From the NCBI GenBank assembly GCA_947000775.1, contig CAMQGK010000567.1, forward strand, positions 8,239,001 through 8,303,000: a stretch of 64,000 bases of DNA, written 5' to 3'. Each line of letters begins with the position of its first letter. Positions within the stretch are counted from its first letter, which is position 1. Position numbers and translations under genes: made by a program. Of the stretch, positions 48,121-60,644 are shown piece by piece. Source of the stretch: Pterois miles (lineage: Eukaryota; Chordata; Actinopteri; Perciformes; Scorpaenidae). Below the pieces are notes generated by a model. That model worked only from the letters and a program-made list of their open reading frames with translations, had not been told where the DNA came from and did not search any database.

Positions 48121-49437
48121 GTAAGAGCTTTATGAATCAACTTAGGAACAGATACACAGTCAAAAATCTTTGTGTGATTCAGAATTTACCAAAGCTGGCT
48201 TTCCACCAAGAAGTTCCCGGTAATTTTAGCCCCGGGACTACTTTTCAAGGAACTGCAAGGTTACTTAAGCCCACTGTTGTCTGGATTTCCACTGTGATCT
48301 AAAGATAAGGCAAATCAGTCAGCTGACTTAAGAAAAAGCAACATGAAATGGGACGAGGGCTGTTGGTGGTCGCAGCAGTAAACACACTCAGTCTGTCCAC
48401 CAGTTTCAGCTAAAAGACTTGTTGAAATAAACCTAGTATTTCCTGTCAGAGGGATAATGAATGAATGAAATTTAGAAGAGGAAAAGAGTAGTCTGTCTAC
48501 CGTAAATCATCTGTTGCGTGTTTGATGGTTATTTATTTGTGCTTTAGATTGTCACTGCCATTTTTTTTTCTGTCATTGTCAGCGCCACTGTGCTCTGTCT
48601 CTTCTACTACTCTTTTTCTCCGTCCTTCTTTTTATATATAAATTGGGAAGCAAAGCCTAACTTTACTTTTAATATTATCAAAGAGAAATGCTCTCTCCTT
48701 GTCCTAAATTGATAGAGTACTTCCTTGTTTTATGAATGAAGTGGCATGCTAGTTGAAGCAGCAGCACAGTGTGTTTGTATGTTTCACCATTCAACAACGG
48801 TCATCCCTACAAACTTTTTTTGGGGGTAAAATGTCCTCAGGAAATGTCCCTGGACCTTAATTTAAGGGGGCTCAAGCCACATGTGATTCTGCGGGGTGAA
48901 CTGCTCTCCACGCTGGTGCTGAAAGTTAGCGAGGTTGACGAAACCACTCCCGAACCACACCAGACCCTGGCACTGCTCCTCTATCAAACTGACTGGTGCT
49001 TTCAGCATGTCCAATTTTATTACAGCTGACTGATGAGCTTTAATACAAAGAATCTCTTGAGCACTTTGGGACTCTGCTCATTGTGTTTCTGCACCTGTTG
49101 GTGCTGAACAAAGATGGATCCATTTGAGCGTCATGCTGCGCCAATCTGTTCTTCTGTTCTGTCATTCACAGTGGATCCTTCACTGCTAGTAAGAAATGCA
49201 AATAAAGTTACCATACATGAAAGATGGCTACAGAGTTGATGTCTTTCCCAGCTTAAGTAAACACCACTCTGCACATGAGTTGTCTGCTTCGGTGATTCTC
49301 TGTGGTTGTACTTGAAAATATCGCTGAATAACTCAATTTAGGAAGTGATTAAGATGACACCCGCGCTGGTCTCCTAGAATCGTGACTTAAGTCAAGATGA
49401 CTGATATGTTGATCTGTTTTTCTTTTTGTCCTGCTAG
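48121..49437 (+). other. epn2: epn2 intron 2
   Basis: 1.3 kb, AT-rich, no repeat or gene recognised. A modest open frame at 48769-49029 has no splice sites or familiar motif. Confidence 0.85.
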
Positions 49438-49592
49438 GTCTCAAGCTCTGAAGACCAAAGAGCGTATGGCCCAGGTGTCCACAGGGAGCAGTCAGATGGG
49501 TTTTGGCCGAGGCTCGTCTCAGCCCAACCTCTCAACTTCCTACAGCGAAGAGTACAACAGGTCAGAGGGCTCACCTGCCTCCTACCACGGCT
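49438..49592 (+). CDS. epn2: epn2 exon 3 (linker after ENTH)
   Basis: This exon encodes residues 144-195 plus one base. It reads RSQALKTKERMAQVSTG, then FGRGSSQPNLSTS and SEGSPASYHG. The FGRGSSQPNLSTS and SPASYHG blocks are characteristic of epsin-2 rather than epsin-1 or -3. The acceptor is CCTGCTAG|G and the donor is ACGGCT|GTGAGT. This is a flexible, unstructured linker between the lipid-binding head and the ubiquitin-interacting motifs. Confidence 0.95.
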
Positions 49593-49622
49593 GTGAGTAT
49601 TAGCTTATAGTTGTGACATAGG

Positions 49623-49625
<3 letters not shown>

Positions 49626-49662
<37 letters not shown>

Positions 49663-49806
49663 TGGGCTCATTACATATGTTTAATACAGAATATTCCATT
49701 ATAGTGTATTGTGTCCCAGTTGGTGTAACTTTGGCCTACATCCTGAAACCTGCCCCTCCCCCTGTTCTGTCTCTGGCTTGCAGTCCTGCAGTAGGGCCGC
49801 ATTCCT

Positions 49807-49843
<37 letters not shown>
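49626..49843. repeat. two (AC)n microsatellites
   Basis: AC runs at 49626-49661 and 49810-49843, separated by ordinary sequence. The first starts 34 bases after the exon 3 donor. Confidence 0.95.
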
Positions 49844-49847
<4 letters not shown>

Positions 49848-50325
49848 GAGGAGGAAGCAGAGTTCACCCCCCTCCAGCTTCCATCATCCACATGACAGAG
49901 GAATCTGCTTCTTTTTTCAATGATATGCTCGCTGAGTGAGGGAGTGATACAGAAACACACAGTGACAGCAACAAGACAGACGTGGATAGATGACGAGATA
50001 CATGACGGAGAGAAATAAGTGAATGGAAACCAGACTTGGACAGCCTTTGATTTTAAAAAAGAAATGTCTATTTTTATGTTAATGAAGTGTGTAGTGACAC
50101 TTGTTGGACTTATTTTCTGCAGATGGACATTACTACTGCCCTCTGTAACTAGCATGATATATTGATTAGTCTGACATCTTCATCATGTCAAGCTGGGAAT
50201 CTTATCACTTTTATTCTTCTTGAAGTAAACAGTATAAGGGGTTCTCATACTTTCTGACATATTTGGTGAAAAGTCATCATTGCTCTTGTGTTTCAGTACT
50301 TGAATTTTTACTAGTACTCATTAGA

Positions 50326-51255
50326 GATGTCACAAGAACTCATACATAGGTACCAGGTCAATGCCAACAGTCTGAAAACATGAATGTTCTTGTTTTTCCA
50401 CAGTAGGTACCATCAGAGCCTGAGACTAACAGTCTCCCATCATCCAGGGGATGATAGAGAATGGGTTTGTCGGCAGTAAACTCACCATTGGTGCGTTCAG
50501 GGGATTTACCCTGTTTTTCTCTAATAATGCTACATTTTGAACAACAAATCCATGTTGAAATCAGCATGACGAGAGCTAAGTAACGTTAGCTGTTAGCAGC
50601 CGGTAAGCAGTGCAGTCCTGCATGGAGCTAACAGTAAAGAGTATAAAAGCAAAGGGATCAAATTTTGGTGTTTATTTATTTTTTTTTTTTACCACAGCCG
50701 ACATTATATTTCTCATATTTTGTTGTTCAACACAGACCATTTTGGCAGAATATGGCAATTGAATAGAAATAACTTGATGATGTTTTACTGGCATCCGGTA
50801 GACGCATTCGGTCCAAAATGGCATAATGCTGGGCGCTGATGTTACAATGGAACGAACAAGTGACTTTCACTTCTTGGCAATATATGTTCTTTAACGTTGG
50901 CGGGAGGTGCCATTGATCTACATTATGATGCATTCAAGCTCTACTCAGTTATTTGGCGAAGGTGAATTATAATGTTATGTTGTGTTCAAATGTGATCTTG
51001 TTAAATGTAGTTTTTGGCAAGAAACTTGAATAAATCCAGTTGTTTGAAGGAGATGTTTTCAGACAATAGAGAGGAAATTATGACCTGCTTAACTCCTAAC
51101 AAAAAACAGTAGGCAAATGGTAATAAAGGAGTGCATGTTGAAGTGCATAGGCTTTATTGTTTTGAGTTGTTTACCGTGGTATTGAATTGGTTTTGAGAAC
51201 CGAGTAATTTCACTGGTGTTGGTATTGACTACTAAATTTCTGGTGTCCTGACATC
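50326..51255. mobile_element. inverted-repeat transposon family E, full copy
   Basis: It begins GATGTCACAAGAAC and ends GTGTCCTGACATC (inverted GATGTCA). Internal AAGAAACTTGAATAAATCCA and TTAGCAGCCGGTAAGCAG match the other family E copies. 930 bp, non-coding. Confidence 0.7.
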
Positions 51256-51496
51256 CTCCATTTCTTCTAGTTCCAATAGCTCATTCAAACAGAATAAAAG
51301 TCCAAATGAATTGAAAGAAAGATGAAGTGATAGAGGTGTAGAGCTGAAAAGAAACAGAAATCCCAGTCAGGAAATGGGGTAACGCAGAGAGGGACAGAGG
51401 GGAAGAATGGAGAAGTTGAAATGAAAGAGTGAACTTTGGCCTCTTTTCCTTTCATCCTCTGAACCTCAGTCCTTTGTGCACAGCAGGATGGCGGTG

Positions 51497-51520
51497 AGTG
51501 TGTGTGTGTGTGTGTGTGTG
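51497..51520. repeat. (GT)n microsatellite
   Basis: Twelve or so GT units in epn2 intron 3. Confidence 0.95.
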
Positions 51521-51901
51521 CGCCTATTGATGTGTGTTTTTGTCTGTTGCCATGCATGTGGTTTCAGCCGGCGTGAATCCTACGTGTTGTATGGAGCGAG
51601 CGTTCATCTTTTACTTTGTGGCCTGCATTCCTGCATGTACGTTGTGTTTGAGTGTGTGGCTCAGAGGCGGAAGCCCCGGCAGCTGAGTCATCAGTTGAGA
51701 GAGACTGGCCAATAGGAGGAGCGAGGCTGGGCCGTCGCTGTGGGCGTTTCCAGGAGGGATTTTTGGGATTCCAGTCGAACTTTCCGTGTATTGTTGACCA
51801 GGCAGGGTGTGAATGAACGGTGTGACTGTTGGAGTTGACCTAGCATATCACCCATCAGTCCCAAAAGGGTCTGAAATGTGCTTCATTGAAGCCATTCAAA
51901 C

Positions 51902-51904
<3 letters not shown>

Positions 51905-51947
<43 letters not shown>
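51905..51947. repeat. (AC)n microsatellite
   Basis: About 21 AC units in epn2 intron 3. A shorter GT run follows at 52186-52208. Confidence 0.95.
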
Positions 51948-51948
<1 letters not shown>

Positions 51949-53103
51949 GTGTGTCTATGTGTTTTCACTTACATGTGCGTGTGTGCGAAAGACCCAAAGG
52001 AGAGAGGTTAATGAGCCAGTAGTGAAAGCAGGTTAGTTCATTAGTTTATTTTTGTGATTCTAAATCATTCTTTTCATTTCAGTGTAAAAGTTCAAATAGT
52101 TCATTGCTTCTTAAAGATCAACATGAGTTCATTCAAATTGACTTGAATGATCAGTGGTTTAGTAACTCAACATGTTTAATGCAGTTGTGTGTGTGTGTGT
52201 GTGTGTGCATGTGTGATCTACTCTGAGTCAAGGCCCAGTTTGTCTCTCAGTATTTTCTTTGTTGAAATACTAGGGCTGGGACGGTTCACCTTTCTCCTGA
52301 TTTGATACCATTACAGTATCTAGCTGCTGAGTCAATATGCATTGCAATTTTGCAAGTATTGCAATTCAATTTTATGATTTATTACAATTTTTTGCTTTTT
52401 TTTTAAACCATTAGACCATGAAAAAAAGTTGAATCATACACTTCTAGTGACTTTTACGTTGGACAATATCTAAATTAATACAGTAAAAATGTTTGATTTT
52501 CAGCATGTATATAGTCAGAGATGTCCTGAAGTCAAATATATCAGTCATTGTTAGGAATTATTTGTTACATTTTTTCCCAGCAACCCAAAAATCAAAGAGT
52601 AAAGAGGTTTCCCTCATAAATTAATGGTATTTTCTTTTTGATTTATAAGGGACGTGTGCTGTTTTATACCTCTGGTGAATATAATCCAGTCAATCATATT
52701 TCTATGTATGTATTTTGTATTTACAGTTCTCTTGTTAACCCCTTATTTTGAAAATCGGAAGTAGACACACGTGTAGACTTCTGCTAACTTTGCAAAGTCC
52801 ATCGCTAGCACTCCTGTCAGCTCGGTTCTCTTTATACAGCCATGGTCAGCTCTGCTTGAAAGTATTTAACGTAAATGTCATGTGCTCTACAGTTGTAGTG
52901 TCAGCTTATTTGACCGCAACGCTGAGAATGACTGCTGGCTTGACGCACTTCATCACAATATGATAACATTTCCTGTCCATGACAGAGTTAGCATGCAGCT
53001 TTAGTCATGATGTCTCGCTCTGTGTGAAACCCAAAGTGTTTCCATACTTAACTGTATGTGTAGTGTTTACCACTTTGGATTTAATATGTGAGGGTTGAAG
53101 TCT

Positions 53104-53450
53104 AGGGCTGCACGGTGCAGTGGTTAGCGCTGTCGCCTCACAGCAAGAGGTTCACAGGTTCTAATCTGGCTTGGGGCTTTTCTGTGTGGAGTTTGCGTGT
53201 TTTCCCCGTGTTTGTGTGGGGTTCTCCGCCTTCCTTCCACAGTCCAAAGACATGCTGTGTAGTTTAATTGATGACTCTAAATTGCCCGTAGGTGTGGATG
53301 TGAACGTGAATGGTTGTCTGTCTCCATGTGCCCTGCGATGGAATGGCGACCTGTCCAGGGTGTTACCCCCCCCCATCGCCCAACGCCAGCTGGGATCGGC
53401 TCCAGCCCTCGACCCCTAACGAGATGAAGGGTTGAAGATGGATAGATGGG
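53104..53450 (+). mobile_element. tRNA-derived SINE, copy 3
   Basis: It starts GGGCTGCACGGTGCAGTGG and keeps the CTGTGTGGAGTTTGCGTG and CCTGCGATGGAATGGCGACC blocks. It ends with GATGGATAGATGG. It lies in epn2 intron 3 in the same orientation as the gene. Confidence 0.8.
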
Positions 53451-55095
53451 TTGTCTGATCCATGATCCTCTGCCATTTTCTGCTCTGTCGTATATGCCGG
53501 TTTCTGCTCGCTACGGCCGACTGGCTTCTTTGTTTTGGTTGACAGATATGGAACCGATGTGTCATCATGTTACTTAGACTACAAGAGTAAAAACGGCAGC
53601 TTCCTTCTACCTCCACATACACTCAAATGAAGCAAACATGTTGATTTTGGGTTGAAAAAAAAATCTAGTTCAAAATCGTAAAAAAAAAGAAAAATTTCGA
53701 CACAGGTGAATCTGTTTTTTCCTCCACCCGTAGTAAATAGAGGAGATTTCTTTAGTTTTATTGTCATTCATCATCTTTGTTTTTTCTCTCATCCCCGTGA
53801 CGGGTGCTCCCCTGCCTCTCACACTTCCCACAAATGTTGGGAAAAATGTACAATGTCTTAGAGGAATAATCTAGAAAGTGCATTTAAGGAGCCGCCTCAC
53901 TCACCAGTTTTCAAACAGCCACTTAATTCTGAATGTAGAGAGACAAGAGACTGGGTGTCTGCAGATGTTGTGGTAGTTAGTGGTTGACACCCTGGGATAA
54001 GAATCCTCTGCACCATTATTGCCACATAAATCTACTACAGCTGACACTCATGCTCATCAGCCCATTTCACTTTCAGCGTTCGGAGAATTGAGTCTTAGCT
54101 TTGTTTGAAGGTTTTTGCAAGATCAAGTTTTTGTTTAAATTTAGTTTTCTTATTTGCGTAGTCACTAAATGTTCCACCACAGAAAATGAAGATGACAAGA
54201 TAAGTAACTGGAATAAATGGCCAGCACAAATAGTGGCAAACAGTGGAAGAATGACCCTTTTTAAATGCATGGTTCTGCTAGCAGGCAAAGCTGTGACTGT
54301 GAAGAATGCCAAGAAATTGTGATTATCCATATATGGTCCATTCCCACCGCGGTGGGCAAGAACTGGTGTGTTTTAGTTGGCTTTGAGTTGTGTTTATTTG
54401 TCTTTCTGATGACTATCAAGTGTTGTACTGTGTGTTTATTGTGTCGGCAGTTTAGTTTCTCTTTAGGCTTCATTGTTGAAAATCTGTTGTTTCATCCCTC
54501 TTCTGCTTTGGTGTTGTTTTTCGAGAGATTTAAAGAGAGCTCAAGGAAAGTATTTCTTTTGATAGGATAATATAATGCATCTGTCATGTTAATGGAAGAT
54601 ATTGGTGAATGTATCAGAAAGACATCACTTTGTCTTAGAGCTGGCTGATAAAATGATCTTGAAAATGTCCACAATAAGATAAGTCTATGAGATTTATTTG
54701 TGATAATAATTTTACCAGTTGCCATCTGGTCAGGGCCGCGTGACATGGGTTGGCATCGGCTTGGTGAGTTCATGCAAAACGTTTTTCTCTCGGTGTCTGG
54801 AGATGAGGGCCTTTCTCAGGGCGTGCGCTGGAGGTCTGTATTGTTCAGTGCCTACGTCGGCCTCTGGCTGCTCTGGATCGCGGCCTTGCTTCCCACTCTC
54901 ACTCTTTCTCTTTTGCTTCTGGGTGTGGTGTCCCTGAGGCACATGTGGCCACTGTCGCTTAGGCCTCTTGTCACCTGTCTGTGCCATTTTGGCAGATTGG
55001 TGGCCCTGTGCTGTTGGCGCCATCAACATAAAAACATATTGTGATGACATTTTTGGCCAAATTATCTAGCTCTGCATCAGTGAATAAATGTATCT

Positions 55096-55451
55096 CCATC
55101 CATCCATCCATCCATCTTCAATGGCTTATCCTGTTAGGGGTCGGAGGGCTGGAGCTGATCTCATTGGGGATCGGCATTGGGCGAAGGCGGGGTACACGCC
55201 AGTCCATCGCAGGGCACATATAGACAGACAACCATTCACGCTCACATTCACACCTACAGGCAATTTGGAGTCATTAATTAACCTGCATGTCTTTGGATTG
55301 TGGGAGGAAGCCTGAGAACTCAGAAAAAAACCCACGCTAACATGGGGAGAACATGCAAACTCCACACAGAAGGGCCCAAAGCTGGATTCAAACCTGTGAC
55401 CCTCTTGCTGTGAGGCAAGAGGGCTAACCACTGCACCACCGTGCAGCCCGC
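55096..55451 (-). mobile_element. tRNA-derived SINE, copy 4
   Basis: Minus-strand copy. The plus strand begins with a CCAT repeat and ends ACCACTGCACCACCGTGCAG, the reverse complement of the SINE head. It lies in epn2 intron 3, opposite to the gene, and is full length by comparison with copy 2. Confidence 0.8.
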
Positions 55452-56957
55452 TAAAATTTATCTTCTGTTGCTAGATAGCACAGTACACATTTTATGCCTT
55501 GCTAAAGATTTAGGATTCCATCTCTTTTCTTTGGATTACTGGATATCGTCCACAAATTCACATATTACCCATCAATCCAGCATGTTTTTCAGGGTTACAT
55601 TGCCTCTGTGTAGCCTTTGGTACCACTGTGTTCACTGTCTATTTAAGGCAGTCATGTAGCTGATGTCAAGGACCGTGGCTCAAGTCCTACCAGCTAACCA
55701 AACACACCTTTACCCCCATCGGGACTTCTGGTCATTTTTCCCAGAGACACACAGCTTGGAGCTTGGGAGACTTGGGTTTGAGGAACAAGTGAGCAAGGAG
55801 GGAGGATAGGATACAAGGACTCAGATTTGAGGCTGGATTAGCAAGACAGAGGCAGTGAATTAATTATTAAGAAGATGTATGTTGTCATCATTGGTCATTT
55901 TTATGAGTCATGCAGAAATGTAACACTATCAAGACATAATAGGCGTATAATATGTTATTATACGGGCATGCACCCAAATGATTATTAAGTTGGCAAGCAT
56001 TTCAAGGAAGGCCAAGCCTTTTACTGTGAAAGGAAAGGTCAGAGGATTCCTTTATAAAAATAAATTATTTTTACCATTTTGTCATCATGGAAACACTTGA
56101 TGTGACAAATTTACTCTAATGTTTATAGAAAACTGCTGATGTACAGACACCTTGGTAGGGCAGGAGGATGTTTGTCAAACAGTGAAGTTTCAAAGTTAAT
56201 TGTGTCAAATTGTGAAACTAACCATCAGTGTTTCCCCAGATCATATCTGTGTCAGTGTTGTTTTGTCTCTGACTAATGCCTGTACGTATCTTTCTCTAAC
56301 CATTTTACATTTAGAGAAGCTATCAAAACGGTGTAACATTATACACAAGATCATCATGGTGTGAAGAGTATAGAGTGAGTGTGTGTTTTAGGAGTGTCCA
56401 CATCAGCAGCAGGGCATGTCAAGACTGGTCTTTGTTGTTTGGAGCAGCAGAGACGAAGAGATAAAAAAATGAGGCTGGCAGAGGGAAGGGAGACGATGTG
56501 AAGTAGCAGAACAAGAACAACATTTAAGTCTGACAGGAATCGTCTGGCCAAAGATCCCACCAGAACATTAAGATTTGATTTGCACACCACATTTTTTCTT
56601 CAGTGCACACTGTTTACGATGGATAAAACAAGTTTGTATATGAACAACTGCACTGGAAGAAAACGCAGGTTTGGTGTACACACCCACTACATTCACACGT
56701 ACAAAAACTGCACTAAGCTGGACTGCTGAGAAATGAAGGTGACATTATATAGAGAGAAAATTCAAGAATTGCAAAGGGTGATGTGGTGATATCACTGTGT
56801 TTTGCCATCACCTCCCACACTATGGCTCCTACAGAAACAACAGTGACTGTTTCCAAACTCAAAGACACATGGTCACACTTTGAAATAAGAACGAACTCTA
56901 GGCTACCTAAATGAATCTCACCTTTTTGCATTATAGCGTCTTTCTCCTGGCTGGGTA

Positions 56958-57115
<158 letters not shown>

Positions 57116-57399
57116 GTTTTTTGCACTGCCACATGGCCTGATCTAATCCAATAAGCTGAATGGACCTGTCCTCCCTTACAGGCTCACTGAAGTTCTCTAA
57201 TCACACACACTGTGTTTTCCACACAGTAATTCAAATGTGATGTGCTTTACTAGACAACACTGTGTGATATGTATTTGTAAATGACTGTAATTATTACACC
57301 AGGGTTTGGTTTTGAATATTAACACATAGAATTTGCATAGCCAGTGATGGAGTCCTGTGTGGCGGTGAAGTTAACATGCGTTCTGAATGTCTCTTTTAG

Positions 57400-57512
57400 C
57401 CACGTCTCCCAACGCGGGTTCAGAGCTGGAGCAGGCCAGACCTCAGACCAGCGGCGAGGAGGAGCTACAGCTGCAACTGGCTCTGGCCATGAGCAGAGAG
57501 GCTGCAGAGCAG
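57400..57512 (+). CDS. epn2: epn2 exon 4 (first ubiquitin-interacting motif)
   Basis: This exon encodes residues 196-233. It contains SGEEELQLQLALAMSRE (about 214-229), a textbook UIM: an acidic patch, then alternating leucines, then A-x-x-x-S. The UIM binds ubiquitin on cargo receptors and is needed for epsin's own monoubiquitination in the family. The acceptor is CTTTTAG|CC and the donor GAGCAG|GTACAT is in phase 0. Human EPN2 has an alternatively spliced segment of a few dozen residues just before this exon. I do not see a counterpart in intron 3. Confidence 0.96.
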
Positions 57513-57709
57513 GTACATATACAGAAACGCATGCTAACACGGCAGAGCATGAATCCATGCTTGTTGTGATCTTTTCTTATTGTGTGGCTGTGTTTGAAAT
57601 TTGCAGATAGTTTATATGACATCTCTGGAAACCAGCTTTTTTTTTTTCATTCAAAAGTTGCACATATGTTGGTTATGCTAACTGTACTCTGTGTAAACTG
57701 TGTGTTTAG

Positions 57710-57814
57710 GAGGAGCGCATACGCAGAGGGGACGACCTGAGACTTCAGATGGCCTTAGAGGAGAGTAAGAAAGGAGGTCCAGAATCAGCAAAACTGGCCA
57801 AGAAGAAGAGAGAG
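57710..57814 (+). CDS. epn2: epn2 exon 5 (second ubiquitin-interacting motif)
   Basis: This exon encodes exactly 35 codons (residues 234-268), phase 0 at both ends. It contains RRGDDLRLQMALEESKK (238-254), a second UIM with the conserved acidic start, M-A-L core and serine, followed by a lysine-rich tail. The acceptor is GTGTTTAG|GAG and the donor is AGAGAG|GTAAAA. Because both ends are in phase 0, skipping it would keep the frame and remove one UIM. Confidence 0.95.
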
Positions 57815-58202
57815 GTAAAATACAGAGAAACATGGAGACTAGAGTGACTTGGTTATTCTGTTATCATGAAACAGTGTCGTCTCTGCCCATCATCTTTTTC
57901 TGTCTGACGCTGCTGCTGAAATGAAAGCACTAACTGGCAGCAGACTACCTACTTTACTCATCATTATTCTGCCCGAATACCTAGATGGCTGAAGTTTGAG
58001 GGCACTCAGAGCTAAAGTGAATAAGGCTTATCTCAGCACATAACAACATGACCACCGTCAGTATGTTTGAATAGGATAATAGCTGACCAACAGATGGGCC
58101 TTCCTTATCCTCCTTATCTTGTCCCTCTCTATCTAAACTCGTCTCATTCCTCTTTTTCTTCTCTTGTCTGCATTCTTTCTGTCTGTCTCTGTCTCTTTCA
58201 AG
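57815..58202 (+). other. epn2: epn2 intron 5
   Basis: Short intron of 388 bases with a clear pyrimidine tract (58120-58198) before the acceptor. Nothing else seen. Confidence 0.9.
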
Positions 58203-58323
58203 CCACAGTCATCTTTGATGGATCTGATGGATGTCCCTGAGCCTGGTGCCACTGCTGACCCCTGGGGTGCTGGAGCTGTGGCTGGGGCAGCCGCTGCATC
58301 AGAAGACCCCTGGCAGTCTTATG
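58203..58323 (+). CDS. epn2: epn2 exon 6 (clathrin-box-like motif, first two DPW motifs)
   Basis: This exon encodes residues 269-308 plus one base. SLMDLMDVPEP (272-282) corresponds to the first clathrin-binding motif of epsins (LMDLADV in EPN1). DPW tripeptides at 287-289 and 303-305 are AP-2 alpha-ear binding sites. The acceptor is CTCTTTCAAG|CC and the donor is CTTATG|GTACAT. A nested transposon begins only 22 bases past the donor. Confidence 0.93.
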
Positions 58324-58345
58324 GTACATACACATGTACACTCTA

Positions 58346-59492
58346 GGAATGTCACAATACCATAAATTCAGTAGTCAGTACCATAACCGGTGAAATCCCT
58401 AATTCTATACCATGTTAAAAACAAGACCAATACGATAAACTAGTGCTGTTAAGTTAACGCAATAATAACATGTTAATGTAAATTTGTTTTAATGGCACTT
58501 ATTTCTGTAACGCAGGGATGTTAATGATTAACCGTTTTAACCAATAACTGACATTATGTATTGTGACCAATTAACATTGTCCGTTAAAGGGTTAAAAGAA
58601 ATATTAATAATTACTTAAAAAGCTGAGATAAAACACAGAGGAGCGGCTTGTCACTTTAAGGAGAAAAGCTGGTCCACCTTAACAGAGAGCCGATGTAGAT
58701 ACAGGAAGTTGGCTGTGGACTTCCAGCTGAGGACTTGTAGCTTGTAGCCTCGTAGCATTTATACCGACAAATAAATTGTACACACACTGTCTGCTACAGC
58801 TACGTTCACAGCTATAACGGCACCAACAAACCCACACTCACCGCCGCCACTCACACACGGTCTGTTGGAAACTTACTGAATTTGCGCTACAGCTGGCACG
58901 AAGCCAGCAGCTATTACTTGGCAAGGAAAAACTGTCATGGCCATATTGAAACAGGTCCCTTGACCTCTGACTTCAAGATATGTGAATGAAAATGGGTTCT
59001 ATGGGTACCCACGACCTTTACAGACATGCCCACTTTATGATAATCGCATGCAGTTTGGTGCAAGTCATAGTCAAGTCAGCACACTGACACCTACTCCTGT
59101 GTTTACAAAAGTATTAAATACTTGACAAATCTCCCTTTAAGGTACATTTTGATAAAATGTGTGATTAATTTGCAATTAATCATGATTAAATATTTAAATT
59201 GATTGACAGCCCTGCAGTTAATACTTAAGAGTTAGTGTTAGGAAGTCAGACAGAAACAACATGTGAAAACATCTTCAAACAACTGTATTTATTCAGGTTT
59301 CTTGCCAAAAACAACATTTTACAAGATAACATTTGAACATGTCATGATCCTGTTATTATTTACCTTTGCCTGATACATTTTTACTGAATAGAGTTTGAAC
59401 ATATCATTTTGGATTTTAGACGCCATTAGTCCCAAGTCCCTAACAGAATTTTGGCATCGACTTGGTACTGAAGTATCGTTCTCATGACATCC
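58346..59492. mobile_element. inverted-repeat transposon family E, copy 4, split by a family A element
   Basis: The left edge GGAATGTCACAATACC and the right edge CTCATGACATCC are inverted partners. Read on the minus strand, the internal order matches the 50326-51255 copy: AAGAAACCTGAATAAATACA near 59290, and the GTACTGACTACTGAATTTAT block near 58370. A 773-bp family A copy (58441-59213) interrupts it. Confidence 0.75.
58441..59213. mobile_element. inverted-repeat transposon family A, copy 3 (nested)
   Basis: It begins TAGTGCTGTTAAGTTAACGC and ends AATTGATTGACAGCCCT. It shares CCCTTGACCTCTGACTTCAAG and ATGCAGTTTGGTGCAAGTCA with copies 1 and 2. It sits inside family E copy 4, so it is the younger insertion. 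Confidence 0.75.
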
Positions 59493-59926
59493 TTTATTCA
59501 CCCTCATCACTGGAAATAGTCACATCAGATGATATCTGCACATGGACAGTCGTCGTTGCGAAATATTTGTGTATAGAGTCAGCTTTTCTGTGTGTTGTCT
59601 CCACTCTCCACCTGCAGCTCGTAGGACTGTGAGTCTTTGTTAAGTAGGAATGCTGCTCCACTGGCTCGGCAGCATTACTGCACAGAGAGGAGGGGACGGG
59701 GGGAGGATGTTAGTGGAAGATATGGTGAAGGAAAGGGAGACGGGGAACGGAGGCTGCGGGGGAACTGGATATGTAAATAATGAAAGGGGGATCGAAGAAG
59801 GATAAATTAGCTGTAGTTTTACAGTGGGTCAGATGAATGAAACCATCTTATTTCACCTTTCTCACTACCTCCTTCTCCCTTCCTCTGCCCTTCTTCCTCT
59901 TCTCATCCTCTCCCAATTCTCCCCAG

Positions 59927-60079
59927 GGTCTGCACCTAAGCCAGCAGCCCCAGTGGACCCATGGGGTGTGACTCCTTCTGTCCCACCCATGAAGAGCAGT
60001 GATCCCTGGGTATCAAACGCCACTCCTGCCGCTGACCCATGGAGCTCCGCTGCTACCCGCCCCAAGACTTCCAACACAG
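59927..60079 (+). CDS. epn2: epn2 exon 7 (three DPW motifs)
   Basis: This exon encodes residues 309-359 plus one base. It starts GSAPKPAAPVDPWG. DPW motifs fall at 319-321, 334-336 and 345-347, giving five in the protein with the two in exon 6. They let epsin engage the AP-2 appendage cooperatively. The acceptor is TCTCCCCAG|GG and the donor is AACACAG|GTGACC. The exon is 153 bases, so skipping it would preserve the frame. Confidence 0.93.
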
Positions 60080-60551
60080 GTGACCATCAGGGAAAAAGTA
60101 GCTTTTTTTTTTTTTTTAAAGTTTTGTCCACAGGCATTGGTTGCTAGGGCATTCACGAAATTCACCAGTCATCTGTATCTCCATTTCAAAAGTTAGTTTG
60201 CCTCAGAATTAAGTATTTGAGTCTAAAAGACAGTTGGAGAATGATTAAGTATTTATGGATGCTTGCAGTCTTCGTGTTCCCTCTATTTTAAGCAGTGGAA
60301 AAGATGTCTAATAAATGGCTGGCTAGTGTCTCCAAGACTTAACAGCTGTGTTGGAAGGGACAGTAACAAATGCTTATGCACATCTGCATGCTTTCACATC
60401 CTTATTGTGTTCATTTTTCTCAGTTAATTTAGCAAATTATCCATACTCATTCATACTTGTGTTTCCATCTGTCTGCGTGTGTGTGTTTGTGTGTCTGCTG
60501 TTTGTTTTATGATTTTGTCTGTGTATGTATGTATGTGTTATCCTCTTTCAG
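60080..60551 (+). other. epn2: epn2 intron 7
   Basis: 472 bases; a T run (60103-60117) near the start and a GT-rich stretch before the acceptor. No other feature. Confidence 0.9.
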
Positions 60552-60644
60552 GTAGCTTTGACCTGTTCAATGCATCCAACGGTACGTCTAAAGAGGACTT
60601 CTCAGAGTTTGACAGCCTGCGCTCTTCCTCCTCTGTCCCCACTG
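60552..60644 (+). CDS. epn2: epn2 exon 8
   Basis: This exon encodes residues 360-390 plus one base: GSFDLFNASNG, then SKEDFSEFDSLRSS. The GSF[DE]LF and [KE]DDFSEFD segments are typical of the epsin-2 C-terminal half (human, from memory: SFELFSNLNGTIKDDFSEFDNLR). The acceptor is CCTCTTTCAG|G and the donor is CCACTG|GTACTC. The length, 93 bases, is a multiple of three. Confidence 0.93.

Noticed and set aside
48769..49029. 86-codon ORF in epn2 intron 2
   Set aside because: No splice acceptor or donor fits the epn2 phases and no familiar motif is seen. It is intronic by position between two phase-matched exons.
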